From: Methylibium rhizosphaerae
GTDB taxonomy: Bacteria; Pseudomonadota; Gammaproteobacteria; Burkholderiales; Burkholderiaceae_C
Direction: 5' to 3'
NCBI RefSeq assembly: GCF_006386545.1
Contig: NZ_SWAR01000009.1
Location: forward strand, 99,714-163,713
Length of the DNA: 64,000 nt
A program made the position numbers and the translations under genes. The notes below the pieces were generated by a model that saw nothing but the letters and a program-made list of their open reading frames with translations, was not told the origin of the DNA and did not search any database. Positions within the stretch are counted from its first letter, which is position 1, and each line of letters starts with the position of its first letter. This document shows, piece by piece, positions 63,705 through 64,000 of this stretch.

Positions 63705-64000
63705 CGAGCACCGAGCGGCCAGGTCTTAACGTCACAGTAAATGGGCCCCAGAGCCCTAAGGTCCAGACCATCCTTCGTGGCGCCGCTCTGGCGACCGCAA
63801 TTTCCAGCCTGAGACAGAAAGAGGATTCCCCAGCGGCCCGCGCCGGCGGTTTGATCTGAGCGACCATAGGCTACAGGGTACGCGTCTGTGCATCCCACCT
63901 TGACTGGTCAGCAGCAGCCCGGCAGGAAGGGCCGATGTCGTTGTAAGGTTGAGCACACCCAAGGCGCCAGCACGTTGTTCAGATGAACCAGTCCCCATAC
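63705..64000. other. Right edge without a supported gene
   Basis: Short overlapping frames on both strands, none with convincing start, length or protein-like product. I see nothing that can be assigned. Confidence 0.4.

Overview
The window comes from a high-GC betaproteobacterium of the order Burkholderiales, most like the Comamonadaceae or a Leptothrix/Rubrivivax-type relative. This rests on the chromosomal gene order (miaB, queD-queE, hemA-prfA-prmC, grxD, ubiX, proS, rppH, proB-obgE-rpmA-rplU, ispB, tRNA-Pro) and on the protein sequences. No species can be named from the sequence alone.

Layout. (1) 1-1659: backbone with the 5' part of a large acidic protein gene on the minus strand. (2) 1660-41648: tRNA-Met(CAT) followed by a 39.9 kb integrated island. 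The last 17 bases of the tRNA (1720-1736) recur at 41632-41648, which sets the island edges. The tRNA's probable native terminator now lies beyond the right edge (41658-41701), and the island carries a substitute terminator (1747-1781). (3) 41649-59595: conserved housekeeping backbone. (4) 59596 to the right edge: the start of a second island at tRNA-Pro(CGG), led by another tyrosine recombinase. Its far end is outside the window.

The first island looks like an integrative mobilizable element. It has a tRNA-type integrase, a second recombinase-like protein, a ParA / ribbon-helix-helix / ParB partition set, a short relaxase with a MobC-like partner, and no type IV secretion genes. Its cargo falls into blocks. 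7.4-12.1 kb holds an SF2 helicase and a GHKL ATPase / Cys-rich barrel-like protein / STAS-winged-helix module with a clear sigma-70 promoter and overlapping operator. 12.3-13.0 kb encodes a NYN-LOTUS protein. 14.5-17.5 kb is a compact, less GC-rich operon with a nitrile-hydratase-leader (NHLP/proteusin-type) peptide precursor, a JmjC oxygenase and a LanM-type dehydratase lacking its cyclase half. I take this to be an undescribed minimal RiPP pathway and the most exciting item in the window. 17.7-33.3 kb is an eight-gene defence operon: BrxR/CapW-like WYL regulator, SNF2 helicase with C-terminal nuclease-like domain, Septu-like PtuA and PtuB, DUF1156 adenine methylase, a helical protein with a possible GrpE-like tail, an Hsp70-like ATPase and a DUF499 ATPase. 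It is driven from a promoter lying inside a perfect 27-bp palindrome. 37-41.5 kb adds an AAA+ ATPase, small unknown proteins and an XRE/ImmA-type protease regulator.

A decayed fragment of a second Hsp70-like gene near 13.1 kb shows that the island once held, or recombined with, another copy of the defence operon. Functions of cargo genes are predictions from motifs and context. Backbone functions are secure.
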